Assembly: GCF_000153165.2 (NCBI RefSeq)
Contig: NC_014472.1
Span: 307,501-371,500 of the forward strand
DNA: 64,000 nucleotides
DNA from: Maribacter sp. HTCC2170
Lineage (GTDB): Bacteria > Bacteroidota > Bacteroidia > Flavobacteriales > Flavobacteriaceae
Direction: 5' to 3'
Shown in pieces: positions 20,178 through 29,101 of the stretch (positions within the stretch are counted from its first letter, which is position 1; each line of letters opens with the position of its first letter). The translations under genes and the position numbers were made by a program. A model generated the notes under the pieces. It worked only from the letters and a program-made list of their open reading frames with translations, had not been told where the DNA came from and ran no database searches.

Positions 20178-20186
20178 ATCAAACGG

Positions 20187-20217
20187 AAAATCCCTGTCAG
20201 AATTGACAGGGATTTTT
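20187..20217 (+). terminator. tRNA-Lys intrinsic terminator
   Basis: AAAATCCCTGTCA pairs with TGACAGGGATTTTT around a short loop, followed by T residues. It lies 11 bases after the tRNA. Confidence 0.9.
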
Positions 20218-20345
20218 GTTTTTGAAGAAAGGCCGAGCTTGCTGCAGGTTTTGGACAGAAACAAAAATTTGGCATCTGTTAGGATGAAGGGGATTTTCCA
20301 TTTGCAGGACGAGATCGCTGGGTCAAACGAGCTGAGCAAAGTTAA

Positions 20346-20361
20346 TCCCAGCTAGGTCACT
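20346..20361 (+). repeat. tRNA 3'-end repeat, copy 2 (degenerate)
   Basis: TCCCAGCTAGGTCACT matches the tRNA-Lys 3' end at 14 of 16 bases. It lies 184 bases after the first copy and is followed by its own hairpin terminator, so it may be the scar of an older duplication. Confidence 0.55.
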
Positions 20362-20385
20362 TTTTAAATACTTGATTATCAATAA

Positions 20386-20417
20386 GCTAGCAAATTTTAT
20401 AATTGCTAGCTTTTTTT
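20386..20417 (+). terminator. intrinsic terminator
   Basis: GCTAGCAA pairs with TTGCTAGC around an AT loop, followed by seven T residues. No gene ends directly before it; it insulates the cassette from the tRNA. Confidence 0.8.
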
Positions 20418-20787
20418 ATACAATTGATTTTCAATTACTTACAGCTTTTAATATTTTCCATTTCAGTTAAAGCGCACGAAACCCCAAAGTATTGGGTTTG
20501 GGGTTGTTTCCCAGACCTAATTTATGAAGCACTTTTGACTGTAACAAAGTGGAGGGCAATGTGCTGAGCAGGTTTTAAATGTCCAGTCCACTTGGAATTT
20601 CATAAAACTTAAGGTTATAGTGCTCCATCAAAGGGTAAATAACGAGAATACTAAAAGCAAACAAGGAAATAACTTTTTATCAGAAGGAGATATTCAAAAG
20701 TTGTGGTATGAAAATAGTTGTTAGGACAATTTCTAAGCTATCAAAAACTTAATTACCTTGTATGGCTGAAACCAAACTAAAACATAA
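20418..20787. other. intergenic stretch before the symporter operon
   Basis: I see no gene here. It is AT-rich and contains short direct and inverted bits (for example ACCCCAAAGTATTGGGTTTGGGGT near 20482-20505, a weak hairpin) but no clear TAnnTTTG box close to the operon. The near match TACCTTGT at 20753-20760 could act as a weak promoter. Confidence 0.4.
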
Positions 20788-22620
20788 ATGACCCTTTCCC
20801 CTTGGGATATTGGAATTGTAATTGCTTATGTTGTCGGTGTTCTATTACTCGGATTTTACCTTTCCAAAAAATCATCAAAAAATCTAGAATCCTATTTCCT
20901 TGGAGGAAATGAACTCCCTTGGTACTATCTCGGATTGAGTAATGCCTCGGGGATGTTTGATATTTCTGGAACCATGTGGAGCGTAGGTATTCTTTTTGTT
21001 TACGGATTAAAAAGTGCATGGTTACCTTGGCTATGGCCCGTCTGGAATCAAGTTTTCGTATTTGTATATCTTGCCATTTGGATGCGCCGGTCTAATGTCA
21101 TGACGGGGGCTGAATGGATTACATTTCGTTTTGGTGACGGTAAAGGGGCAAAACTTTCACACATAATCATTGTCATTTTTGCAGTCATAAGCGTTCTCGG
21201 GTTTATTGCTTATTTCTTTGAAGGTATTGGCAAGTATTGCACCTCTATACTTCCATGGGATATGGCTTTTGAGTTTCTTGGCTATAAAGTTTCTTCAGCT
21301 CGAAGTTACGCCTTGATCATTTGCGGACTCACATCTTTATATACTGTCAAAGGTGGAATGCATAGCGTGGTGGCCACCGAAGTTATGCAATTCGTCATCA
21401 TGACCTTTGCCTGCGTTGGTGTTGGTATCGTGGCTTATAATATGGTTACTGCGGAACAGATTGCAAGTGTCGTTCCCGAAACTTGGGGTAAACTCTCATT
21501 TGGTTGGAAACTCGATCTCGACTGGAGTAATTCGGCCTTTCCGCAAGTGAACAATAAAATAGCATCCGACGGATTTGACCTTTTCGGAATACTCTTTATT
21601 TTGATGGTATTAAAAGGTGTTTTTGCCTCTATAGCCGGTCCGGTTCCAAGCTACGATATGCAACGTGTTTTGGCAACCAAAACTCCTGTAGAAGCTGCAA
21701 AAATGAGTTTTTTGACGGTTTGTGTTTTATACATTCCCCGATATTTTATGATTATTGGTTTTGCTGTTTTAGCTTTGGTTTATCTAGGTCCTGAATTATT
21801 GGCTATGGGTGATAACATCGATTTTGAACAAGTTCTGCCAATGGCCATTAACAAATTTTTACCAGTTGGTCTAAAAGGCTTAATGCTGGCAGGATTTCTT
21901 GCGGCCTTTATGGGCACCTTCGCTGCTTTTGTGAATTCCGCTCCAGCCTATATCGTTAATGATATTTATAAGAAATACATCAACCCTGGTGCTCCCGACA
22001 AGAAATTAGTACAGTTAAGTATTGTTTCCTCGTTGTTCTTGGTAATGGTAGGAATTATTTTTGGCTTTAACGCTGGCTCCTTAAATACTCTGATTTTATG
22101 GTTGAGTTCTTCCCTTTATGGAGGGTATGTAGCGGCTAATGTTTTAAAATGGATTTGGTGGCGATTTTCAGGAAATGGTTATTTCTGGGGAATGCTTTTC
22201 GGATTAATCGCATCTACGGTGAAGTTTATCTTCTTTCCTAATTATGTAGATATTTTTGTGTTTCCATTAATTTTTGCTTTCGCTTTACTAGGCTGTATAA
22301 TAGGAACCTTTTTAGAACCATTACCCAACAGAGAACAAGTCAAAAAATTCTATAAGCAGACCAAACCATGGGGTTTCTGGGGGCCTATTAAAAAAGAAGT
22401 TACGGCAGAAGACCCTAGCTTTGTACCTAACTTAGATTTTAAACGCGATACCTTCAACGTAATCGTCGGAATTATTTGGCAAATGGCACAGGTGGTCATT
22501 CCCATCTATTTTATGCTACGTCAAAATACCGAAATGTTAATTTGGAGTGGTATATTAATTTTAACTAGTGTATTACTAAAAAAATACTGGTGGGATAATC
22601 TGAAAGAAATTGATACTTAA
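20788..22620 (+). CDS. sodium:solute symporter (SSS family)
   Basis: A 610-residue inner-membrane transporter with about 13-15 hydrophobic helices. The N-terminal SPWDIGIVIAYVVGVLLLG, the motif LGLSNASGMFDISGTMW and GLMLAGFLAAFMGTFAAFVN are SSS hallmarks; the last carries sodium-coordinating residues. The family imports sugars, sialic acids, amino acids or nucleosides with sodium. The C-terminus extends with extra helices and a soluble loop (about 505-560), as in larger Bacteroidota members. It is first in an operon with the DUF4434 and FAD genes; the next ATG directly follows its stop. Confidence 0.92.
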   Translation: MTLSPWDIGIVIAYVVGVLLLGFYLSKKSSKNLESYFLGGNELPWYYLGLSNASGMFDISGTMWSVGILFVYGLKSAWLPWLWPVWNQVFVFVYLAIWMRRSNVMTGAEWITFRFGDGKGAKLSHIIIVIFAVISVLGFIAYFFEGIGKYCTSILPWDMAFEFLGYKVSSARSYALIICGLTSLYTVKGGMHSVVATEVMQFVIMTFACVGVGIVAYNMVTAEQIASVVPETWGKLSFGWKLDLDWSNSAFPQVNNKIASDGFDLFGILFILMVLKGVFASIAGPVPSYDMQRVLATKTPVEAAKMSFLTVCVLYIPRYFMIIGFAVLALVYLGPELLAMGDNIDFEQVLPMAINKFLPVGLKGLMLAGFLAAFMGTFAAFVNSAPAYIVNDIYKKYINPGAPDKKLVQLSIVSSLFLVMVGIIFGFNAGSLNTLILWLSSSLYGGYVAANVLKWIWWRFSGNGYFWGMLFGLIASTVKFIFFPNYVDIFVFPLIFAFALLGCIIGTFLEPLPNREQVKKFYKQTKPWGFWGPIKKEVTAEDPSFVPNLDFKRDTFNVIVGIIWQMAQVVIPIYFMLRQNTEMLIWSGILILTSVLLKKYWWDNLKEIDT

Positions 22621-23550
22621 ATGCAAATAACAGGAACTTTTTTAGACGAGATCAGCCACGATATTCCCCATCAAAATTGGGGTGAAAAAGAATGGGATAT
22701 TGATTTTCAGCATATGAAAAAGATGGGCATCGACACTGTCATTTTAATTCGTTCTGGCTATCGAAAATTTCTAACATATCCTTCAAAATATTTGGTAAAT
22801 ATGCAAGGGTGTTTTAAGCCTCCCGTTGATTTACTGAAATTATATTTGGAGTTGTCAGAAAAGTATGGAATGATGTTTTATTTTGGCACTTACGATAGTG
22901 GTAAGTATTGGGACACCGGTGACATGAGACATGAAATTGACCTAAATCTTCAGGTCATTGAAGAAGTTTATAAAAACTATGGACATTTCAAAAGTTTTGG
23001 TGGCTGGTATATGAGTTTGGAGTTAAGTCGAAAGACCAAAGGTGCTGTTGAATCTATAGCAAAGCTTGGTAATCATTGTAAGGCAATTAGCAATGGTTTA
23101 CCTGTATTGATTTCTCCATGGATGGATGGAAAAAAAGCCGTATTGGCCAGAACAGGTCAAATCACAAAAGAGTCGTTCATAACTTTCAAAGAACATGAAG
23201 CTGAATGGGATGAAATATTCGATGGTATCAAAAATAGTATCGATATTGTGGCATTTCAAGATGGTCATGTAGATTTTAATGAATTAGAAGAATACTTGAC
23301 TATCAACAAATCCCTAGCTGATAAATACGCATTGCAGTCTTGGACAAACTCGGAGTCTTTTGACAGAGATATGCCTATCAAATTTCTCCCTATTAAATGG
23401 GAAAAACTTCTGCTAAAACTAGAGGCTGCAAAACGGGCAGGCTGTGAAAAAGCCATCACCTTTGAGTTTTCCCATTTTATGAGTCCGCAGTCGGCTTATT
23501 TACAGGCTGGACATTTATATAATAGATACATGGAACACTTTCAAAAATGA
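22621..23550 (+). CDS. DUF4434 domain TIM-barrel protein
   Basis: A 309-residue protein with no signal peptide. The N-terminal ITGTFLDEISHDIPHQNWG and the strand-helix rhythm (IDTVILIRSGYRK, YFGTYDSGKYW, FGGWYMSLELSR, GLPVLISPWMDG, DIVAFQDGHVDF) match DUF4434, a glycoside-hydrolase-like barrel of unproven reaction. Candidate catalytic acids lie in the strand ends (E in YMSLELS, D in AFQDG). Zero bases separate it from the symporter stop, so the two are translated together. A role in handling the imported solute in the cytoplasm is inferred. Confidence 0.75.
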   Translation: MQITGTFLDEISHDIPHQNWGEKEWDIDFQHMKKMGIDTVILIRSGYRKFLTYPSKYLVNMQGCFKPPVDLLKLYLELSEKYGMMFYFGTYDSGKYWDTGDMRHEIDLNLQVIEEVYKNYGHFKSFGGWYMSLELSRKTKGAVESIAKLGNHCKAISNGLPVLISPWMDGKKAVLARTGQITKESFITFKEHEAEWDEIFDGIKNSIDIVAFQDGHVDFNELEEYLTINKSLADKYALQSWTNSESFDRDMPIKFLPIKWEKLLLKLEAAKRAGCEKAITFEFSHFMSPQSAYLQAGHLYNRYMEHFQK

Positions 23551-23551
23551 A

Positions 23552-25423
23552 ATGATGATAAATCAGTTCAAACTCCTTTTTATTGTATTCCTTTCGCTGC
23601 CTCTTGCCCATGCTCAAAACCAAGTGGATGTTCTAATCATTGGCGGTGGAGCCGGAGGAACATCAGCAGGCATTCAGGCTGCTCGAATGGGGATAAATGT
23701 TCAAATTATTGAGGCTACACCATGGCTCGGTGGTATGTTGACTTCTGCGGGGGTTTCTGCAATCGACGGCAACCATGAAATGCCATCTGGCATTTGGGGT
23801 GAGTTTCAGCAAAAATTAAGAGACTATTATGGCGGAGAAAAAGCATTGGCCACCGGCTGGGTAAGTCATACACTTTTTGAGCCATCGATTGGGAATAGAT
23901 TACTTAAAGAAATGGCCGATGAACCCAATCTTGAAATTGCTTTTAACGCGATTTATAGAGATGTTCAAAAAGATGGTGAGGGGTGGCTAGTCACCTACAA
24001 ACAAAAAGAAAAATGGTATACTACTAAAACCAAAATCTTAATCGATGCAACAGAAATTGGAGAACTGCTTCCCTTAGTCGAAGCAGACTTTCGTTTGGGA
24101 ATGGATTCCAGAGAGGATACCGGCGAAAAAGAGGCTCCTGAAACTGCCAATACCATTGTTCAAGATTTGACGTACGTTTTAATCCTTGAGGATGTTTCAA
24201 AAGATTCCAACTTACGTAGGAACAAAGGTCTAGTTAAGAAACCTAAAAACTATAATCCAGAAGCCTACGAATGTGCTTGTAAACGCGAAAATGGGGAGAT
24301 GTTCGGAGGAGTCTCAAACTGTCGGCAAATGTTAGATTATGGGAAACTTCCCAATGATAAATACATGATAAACTGGCCAAATTGCGGGAATGATTTTTAT
24401 CTGAATTGGCCAGAACTTACTACCAGTCAAAGGAAAGAAAAACTTAATGAAGCTAAGTCCTTTACCCAAGGTTTTATCTATTATATTCAAAACGAATTGG
24501 GTTTCAAAAACCTAAGGGTAGCCGAAGAATTCCCGACAAAAGATAACCTGCCTATGATTCCTTATGATAGGGAAGCAAGAAGGGTAAAGGGAAAAACATT
24601 TTTGATAGTAGATCATTTGGAAAGGCCTTATGACTTCAACCTCTACAAAACAGGAATAGCGGTTGGCGATTACCCAATTGACCATCATCATGATAAAAAT
24701 CCAAATGCTCCCAGAATCGATTTTATCAATATCAAAGTACCAAGTTATAACATTCCTTTAGGGAGTTTGATTCCTAATAAAACGGAGAATTTTATCGTGG
24801 CCGAAAAGAATATTAGCGTTTCAAATATTGTTAATGGCACAACCCGTCTACAGCCTGTTATTTTAGGTATAGGTCAAGCAGCAGGGGCTTTGGCGGCAAC
24901 TGCCATTAAAGAAAATGAAATACCTTCCGAAATTTCGATTAGAAAAGTGCAAAATGCTTTATTGGAAAGCAATGCGTATCTCATGCCTTTTATTGATGTT
25001 AAAAAAGAAGATTCTGCATTTGAAGCTATGCAACGTATAGGTGCAACTGGAGTTTTAAAGGGGTATGGAATTCCATATAAATGGGCCAATCAGACTTGGT
25101 TTTATCCAGATCAAGTAGTATCTGAATATGAATTGAAAAATGGGTTGCTACCCTATTATCCCGAATTAGAATTAATTCATGCTTCAGGAGCTCCAGCTAC
25201 ACCTAATTTTATTAATTCTTTAGTGGAAAAAGCGAATTCCGATTCCTCCTTAATGCTCATCAAAGGCGATTGGAAATCATGGGGAATCGACCAAGATTAT
25301 AGTGATTCAATTTCTTTAAATAGAAGATCCGTTAGTATATTAATCGATAAAATTTTAAACCCTTTTGTAATGGAAGTCAATTTTTATGGAAACTTAAAAC
25401 AAGACAAGCTAAAGAAAAATTAG
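23552..25423 (+). CDS. exported FAD-dependent oxidoreductase
   Basis: A 623-residue protein with a signal peptide (about 1-22, ending AHAQ). The dinucleotide-binding fold begins at VDVLIIGGGAGGTSAG and continues with a Glu in VQIIEATPWLGG, the FAD_oxidored family form. The second FAD contact is near VNGTTRLQPVILGIGQAAGALA. Residues about 485-540 (AFEAMQRIGATGVLKGYG, then WFYPDQVVSEYELKNG) resemble a single SLH-like surface-layer module. It follows the DUF4434 gene by one base. An exported oxidase acting on a sugar or polyol before uptake is a reasonable guess, not proven. Confidence 0.85.
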   Translation: MMINQFKLLFIVFLSLPLAHAQNQVDVLIIGGGAGGTSAGIQAARMGINVQIIEATPWLGGMLTSAGVSAIDGNHEMPSGIWGEFQQKLRDYYGGEKALATGWVSHTLFEPSIGNRLLKEMADEPNLEIAFNAIYRDVQKDGEGWLVTYKQKEKWYTTKTKILIDATEIGELLPLVEADFRLGMDSREDTGEKEAPETANTIVQDLTYVLILEDVSKDSNLRRNKGLVKKPKNYNPEAYECACKRENGEMFGGVSNCRQMLDYGKLPNDKYMINWPNCGNDFYLNWPELTTSQRKEKLNEAKSFTQGFIYYIQNELGFKNLRVAEEFPTKDNLPMIPYDREARRVKGKTFLIVDHLERPYDFNLYKTGIAVGDYPIDHHHDKNPNAPRIDFINIKVPSYNIPLGSLIPNKTENFIVAEKNISVSNIVNGTTRLQPVILGIGQAAGALAATAIKENEIPSEISIRKVQNALLESNAYLMPFIDVKKEDSAFEAMQRIGATGVLKGYGIPYKWANQTWFYPDQVVSEYELKNGLLPYYPELELIHASGAPATPNFINSLVEKANSDSSLMLIKGDWKSWGIDQDYSDSISLNRRSVSILIDKILNPFVMEVNFYGNLKQDKLKKN

Positions 25424-25491
25424 TTTAAACAAAGGTGGAATTGCTGAAAGGGTAAGACTACAGCTAACAGCGTAAAAACCCCGAATTTTAG

Positions 25492-25605
25492 ATGGCCCAT
25501 AAAACGAACGTTTTAAAAGACATTAACTTCCCCCATTATTCCTTTCTTTTAATTGGATTAATTTGTGCCTATTTACTACTTAGATTTTTAGAATTACATT
25601 TGTAA
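25492..25605 (+). CDS. possible 37-residue single-span membrane protein
   Basis: ATG at 25492 opens a 37-codon frame: a polar N-terminus (MAHKTNVLKDINFPHYS) then one hydrophobic helix (FLLIGLICAYLLLRFLEL). It lies 68 bases after the FAD gene, still inside the tRNA-repeat bracket. No homologue is recognised and no ribosome site is clear, so it could be chance. Confidence 0.3.
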   Translation: MAHKTNVLKDINFPHYSFLLIGLICAYLLLRFLELHL

Positions 25606-26085
25606 AGCGAAAGTTCTTTCGATTTAATTTATCTTAGAATCAGTTCACAAATCGTCAACACGAGAAGTGAAAATTAGTAATTTTCCGATTTTCATTGGGA
25701 TGAGAGCATTAGGTTGAAACCCCAGCCAGGTCACTTTAAGACCTTCATAATTATACAAAAAGAAGCAACTATCGCGGTGCGCACATCGGTAGCCCATTGC
25801 TCTATTCCTAAATGGAGCATCGCGACAGTACCAAAGTAATTGAAAATAGTAGTGTTGGGTAAATCAACCTAGGAAAAAAATCAAAAGGCCCAAAGACAAT
25901 TAAACAAACTGAAAATTGTCACTATTCTTAAAATATAAAAACATTTTTGACCTTTGATTGATACAAAAAATAGATACACATTGTATTTAATACCGTAAAT
26001 TTAGGTGCTCTTAATTCTTTAAAAACAGTCACTTCAAAAGTTCAAATAAAGATTCAGTGGAAACTTTCTTAAAAAATGAAATCAA
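25606..26085. other. intergenic stretch holding tRNA 3'-end copy 3
   Basis: Apart from the repeat at 25720-25735 I find no gene. The part after the repeat has short inverted bits (ATCGCGGTGCGCAC) and ends in AT-rich leader sequence of the phosphatase gene. No exact TAnnTTTG box is seen near 26086. Confidence 0.4.
25720..25735 (+). repeat. tRNA 3'-end repeat, copy 3 (exact; possible att site)
   Basis: CCCCAGCCAGGTCACT is identical to the tRNA-Lys end, and the preceding AGGTTGAA still resembles the T arm GGGTTCGAG. With copy 1 it brackets 5.5 kb that holds the symporter operon. Confidence 0.65.
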
Positions 26086-27210
26086 ATGAAATTTGAAAAA
26101 ATAGTTTTAACCTGTCTAGCAATTACGTTGTTCAATTGTAAGTCAAGTCAAATTGGTGAAAAAAAGGCTATTGCACCTAAAAATGTAATTCTATTGATAA
26201 GTGATGGGACAGGATTATCTCAGATTTCTTCAGCGTTCTATTTCAAAGATTCTTCGCCCAACTATGCCCGATTTAGCGATATAGGTTTAATCAACACTTC
26301 CTCTTCTAGGGAAGACGTTACCGATTCTGCCGCAGGGGCGACGGCTTTTGCATGTGGGGTCAAAACCTATAACGGTGCTATCGGCGTGGCCGATGATTCG
26401 ACAACGGTGAAAAATTTGGTAGAGATTGTTTCTAAGAAAAACATCAAAACGGGTATGATTGCCACCTCTTCTATAACCCATGCAACCCCTGCCAGTTTTT
26501 TTGCACATACCTTTAATAGAGGGTCAACCGAAGAAATTGCGCTGCATCTGACGCAATCAGAAGTAGATTTTTTCGCTGGAGGAGGACTTCAGTTTTTTAA
26601 CAAGAGGAAAGACGGGCGAAACTTGTTGGAGGCCTTAAAAGAAAAAAAATTCATGATTGATACCACAGCTCTTGTTGATTTTTCTAAAATAAGAACCAAC
26701 CAAAAAGCAGGATTTCTTTTGGCTGCAGATGATATGCCACCCGCGGCTGAAGGTCGCGGAGACTTTCTTTCAAAAGCAACTTCATTGGCCCTTCAATTTT
26801 TAAGCAAAGATGATACAGGCTTTTTTATGATGGCCGAAGGTTCCCAAATAGATTGGGCAGGACATCAAAATAATGGACCATATCTGGTATCTGAACTTAT
26901 TGATTTTGATGATGCCATAGGTAAAGCATTGGATTATGCCGAAAAAGATGGCCATACTTTGGTCATCGTAACGTCTGATCATGAGACAGGGGGTTTTACC
27001 TTATCCGCTCAAATAAAAAAAAGAGCAGATGGTACCGAGTATAGTGATTATAGCCAAGTTGGTATGTCATTTTCAAACGGGGGACATTCCGCTGCTTTGA
27101 TTCCTGTATTTGCTTTTGGTCCTGGATCAAAAGAATTTATTGGGGTCTACGAGAATAATGACATATTTGAAAAAATATTGAAAGTTACAAAATGGAGGGG
27201 GCAAGACTAA
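26086..27210 (+). CDS. alkaline phosphatase lipoprotein
   Basis: A 374-residue exported phosphomonoesterase with lipoprotein signal LAITLFNCKSS (Cys 18). Metal and catalytic residues of the PhoA family are in place: D40 in LISDGTG, the nucleophile S81 in DSAAGATA, D and H in SQIDWAGHQN, SDHETGGF, and the last His in GGHSAALIP. It is shorter than E. coli PhoA but normal for Bacteroidota. It would release phosphate from organic esters at the cell surface. It lies just outside the tRNA-repeat bracket and 143 bases before tetR. Confidence 0.93.
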   Translation: MKFEKIVLTCLAITLFNCKSSQIGEKKAIAPKNVILLISDGTGLSQISSAFYFKDSSPNYARFSDIGLINTSSSREDVTDSAAGATAFACGVKTYNGAIGVADDSTTVKNLVEIVSKKNIKTGMIATSSITHATPASFFAHTFNRGSTEEIALHLTQSEVDFFAGGGLQFFNKRKDGRNLLEALKEKKFMIDTTALVDFSKIRTNQKAGFLLAADDMPPAAEGRGDFLSKATSLALQFLSKDDTGFFMMAEGSQIDWAGHQNNGPYLVSELIDFDDAIGKALDYAEKDGHTLVIVTSDHETGGFTLSAQIKKRADGTEYSDYSQVGMSFSNGGHSAALIPVFAFGPGSKEFIGVYENNDIFEKILKVTKWRGQD

Positions 27211-27310
27211 ATGTGGAAGAAATCAAAGACGAAAAAACTAAGTTCCAGCCATAGTTCCAATAAACCATGACTAGTACAGACTTACTATGTTAATTATATG
27301 TTAAAAACAT

Positions 27311-27349
27311 ACAGACTTGTCTGTTTTATAAAATTAGATTATATATTTG
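27311..27349 (+). promoter_or_regulatory. tetR promoter with operator copy 1
   Basis: ACAGACTTGTCTGT (27311-27324) is a 14-bp inverted repeat (ACAGAC/GTCTGT). Its TTG supplies a -33 element, and TATATTTG at 27342-27349 is a perfect -7 box, four bases before the tetR ATG. Binding there would block the promoter, so TetR probably represses itself. Confidence 0.75.
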
Positions 27350-27353
27350 TCCC

Positions 27354-27914
27354 ATGAAAAAGTTAGGAGTAAAAGAACGCATTATTGAAACAGCTTCTGA
27401 CCTCTTTTATAATCAAGGGTATAACCAAACCGGTATTAACCAAATTATAGCAGAGGCTGGAGTTGCCAAGGCCAGTATGTATCAGCACTTTCGTTCAAAA
27501 GAAGATATTGCCGTTGCCTATTTAATAGCAAGACATGCGATGTGGATGGGTAAACTCAATGATTGTGTTTCAAGGAACAAAACTTCTAAACATAAAGTAA
27601 TAGGGTGTTTTGATTACTTAATCGAATGGTTGACCGAGGTTAATTTCAGAGGCTGTGGATGGCAAAATATAATTACAGATTTACCTAGTGGCAATGATAA
27701 AATTAAAACACAAGCCATATATCATAAGAATGAATTACGAAAATGGGTGTACGAACTTTTAAAAAATGAAAACCAGTACAGCGCTGAGGAAGTTCCCGAA
27801 CTTGGTGATCAAGTGCTCATCCTAATAGAAGGAGCCATCATATTATCTCAAATTCAAAAAGATAGTTGGCCCATTAAAAGTGCAAAAAAGGCATGCGTTA
27901 AACTATTAGCGTAG
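27354..27914 (+). CDS. TetR/AcrR family transcriptional repressor
   Basis: A 186-residue regulator. The N-terminal HTH spans about 8-55 (RIIETASDLFYNQGYNQTGI, AGVAKASMYQHFRSKEDI), with the family's Y-HF recognition-helix end. The C-terminal two thirds bind an unknown ligand. Its own promoter is overlapped by a 14-bp palindrome that recurs before the next gene and inside the hydrolase gene, so it should control this local cluster. The message would have almost no leader. Confidence 0.92.
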   Translation: MKKLGVKERIIETASDLFYNQGYNQTGINQIIAEAGVAKASMYQHFRSKEDIAVAYLIARHAMWMGKLNDCVSRNKTSKHKVIGCFDYLIEWLTEVNFRGCGWQNIITDLPSGNDKIKTQAIYHKNELRKWVYELLKNENQYSAEEVPELGDQVLILIEGAIILSQIQKDSWPIKSAKKACVKLLA

Positions 27915-27954
27915 AACAAATAGTAAGTAGAATAAATTTTTAACGACATAAAGA

Positions 27955-27968
27955 ACAGACTTGTCTGT
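27955..27968 (+). promoter_or_regulatory. TetR operator copy 2
   Basis: ACAGACTTGTCTGT, identical to copy 1 over all 14 bases, lies 15 bases before the DUF1348 start codon in the tetR-DUF1348 gap. It should place the downstream genes under the same repressor. Confidence 0.75.
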
Positions 27969-27983
27969 ACGTAAATTATAAAT

Positions 27984-28400
27984 ATGAAAAAAATAACCCC
28001 CCCTTTTAACAATGAATCTGCGGCAGCAAAAGTACAAGCCGCTGAAGATGCCTGGAATAGTAGAGATGCCAAAAAAGTATCGATGGCTTACACTCTTGAC
28101 TCGCAATGGAGGAATAGAGATAAGTTCTTTGTAGGAAGAAAAGCAATCGTTGAATTTCTAAAAGACAAATGGTTAAACGAAAGGCATTATATATTAAGAA
28201 AGTATCTATGGTCCTATACAGATAATAGAATATCGGTCCGTTTTGAATACGAATGGCAAGATGCAAATAGTGGACAATGGAAAAGAACCCATGGCAATGA
28301 ACATTGGGAGTTTGACAAAGATGGGCTAATGCAAGTACGGGATATGAGTGCCAATGATATCGACATAATTGAATCAGATAGAAAATTTATTAATCATTAA
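27984..28400 (+). CDS. DUF1348 family SnoaL/NTF2-like protein
   Basis: A 138-residue cone-shaped alpha+beta barrel protein. The sequence AEDAWNSRDAKKVSMAYT, DSQWRNRDKFFVGR and RFEYEWQDANSGQWKRTHGN is the DUF1348 signature within the NTF2-like superfamily. Members bind small hydrophobic molecules; no reaction is established. It directly follows a TetR operator, so it is probably induced when the TetR ligand is present. Confidence 0.88.
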   Translation: MKKITPPFNNESAAAKVQAAEDAWNSRDAKKVSMAYTLDSQWRNRDKFFVGRKAIVEFLKDKWLNERHYILRKYLWSYTDNRISVRFEYEWQDANSGQWKRTHGNEHWEFDKDGLMQVRDMSANDIDIIESDRKFINH

Positions 28401-28515
28401 AACAAAAAAATGAAAACACTAAAACAATCAAGCCGTTCAGAATGGAACAGCAAACGACGATATCGATAATGATATTAATCAAAATTCAGTTTAACATAAA
28501 TAATAATTTAAAATT
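28401..28515. other. short gap with a gene remnant
   Basis: An ATG at 28410 opens a 19-codon frame (MKTLKQSSRSEWNSKRRYR) that ends at once. Similar ATGAAAACA-type starts occur in other gaps of this cluster (30163, 30348, 30494), suggesting broken gene starts. No function is claimed. Confidence 0.3.
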
Positions 28516-29070
28516 ATGAACACATTAAATCCTTTAAAAGAAGAAGAGGCCAACGAAAATTCCAAGGCCATTTTTTCAAACTTAAAAAGTAAGATAGGCA
28601 TGGTACCCAACTTATATGCAACTATGGGGGTATCAGATAAATTATTGGGTGGTTACTTGACCTTCGTTGATACTTTAAAGAGCGGTGAATTCTCAAATAA
28701 AGAATATGAGGCTATCGCATTGGCCACCTCACAAGCCAATAATTGTGCCTACTGTCTTTCGGCACATACGGCAATAGGAAAAATGAATGGTTTTTCAGAA
28801 GAAGAAACTCTTGAATTACGTTCGAACTCCATAGCCGACAACAAGTTAAATGTTTTGGTAACCTTAGTTAGTGAGTTTATTGAAAGTAAAGGACATCCGA
28901 CCGAAAATACTACAAGCAGATTTTTTGAAGTAGGATATACAAAGGCGGCCTTTGCAGAGTTAATTGCAGCTATTTCAATGACCACAATCACCAATTATGT
29001 ATATCACAATGGTGGGTTTGAAATTGATTTTCCAAAAGCACAAGGAATTGAAAACCTACAAACAGTTTAA
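28516..29070 (+). CDS. carboxymuconolactone decarboxylase / AhpD-like protein
   Basis: A 184-residue all-helical protein of the CMD family with the redox pair CAYC in NNCAYCLSAHTAIG, which marks the AhpD-like (peroxidase-related) branch rather than true decarboxylases. Such proteins reduce peroxides with the help of a thiol partner. A paralogue lies in the AraC cluster at 53261. It sits 31 bases before the hydrolase gene in the TetR cluster. Confidence 0.9.
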   Translation: MNTLNPLKEEEANENSKAIFSNLKSKIGMVPNLYATMGVSDKLLGGYLTFVDTLKSGEFSNKEYEAIALATSQANNCAYCLSAHTAIGKMNGFSEEETLELRSNSIADNKLNVLVTLVSEFIESKGHPTENTTSRFFEVGYTKAAFAELIAAISMTTITNYVYHNGGFEIDFPKAQGIENLQTV

Positions 29071-29101
29071 TAATTATAACAACAAAACAAAAACAACAAT
29101 C

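Noticed and set aside
19992-20339. Minus-strand frame across tRNA-Lys and its terminator
   Set aside because: The peptide is only the antisense of the tRNA (the familiar AGARTQDPLLKRE artefact).
20187-20417. Two hairpins considered as a riboswitch or small RNA
   Set aside because: Both are simple stem plus T-run terminators after the tRNA and its degenerate repeat.
28997-29101. Upstream extension of the alpha/beta hydrolase frame
   Set aside because: It overlaps the AhpD-like gene and lacks coding character; the ATG at 29102 begins a normal hydrophobic leader.
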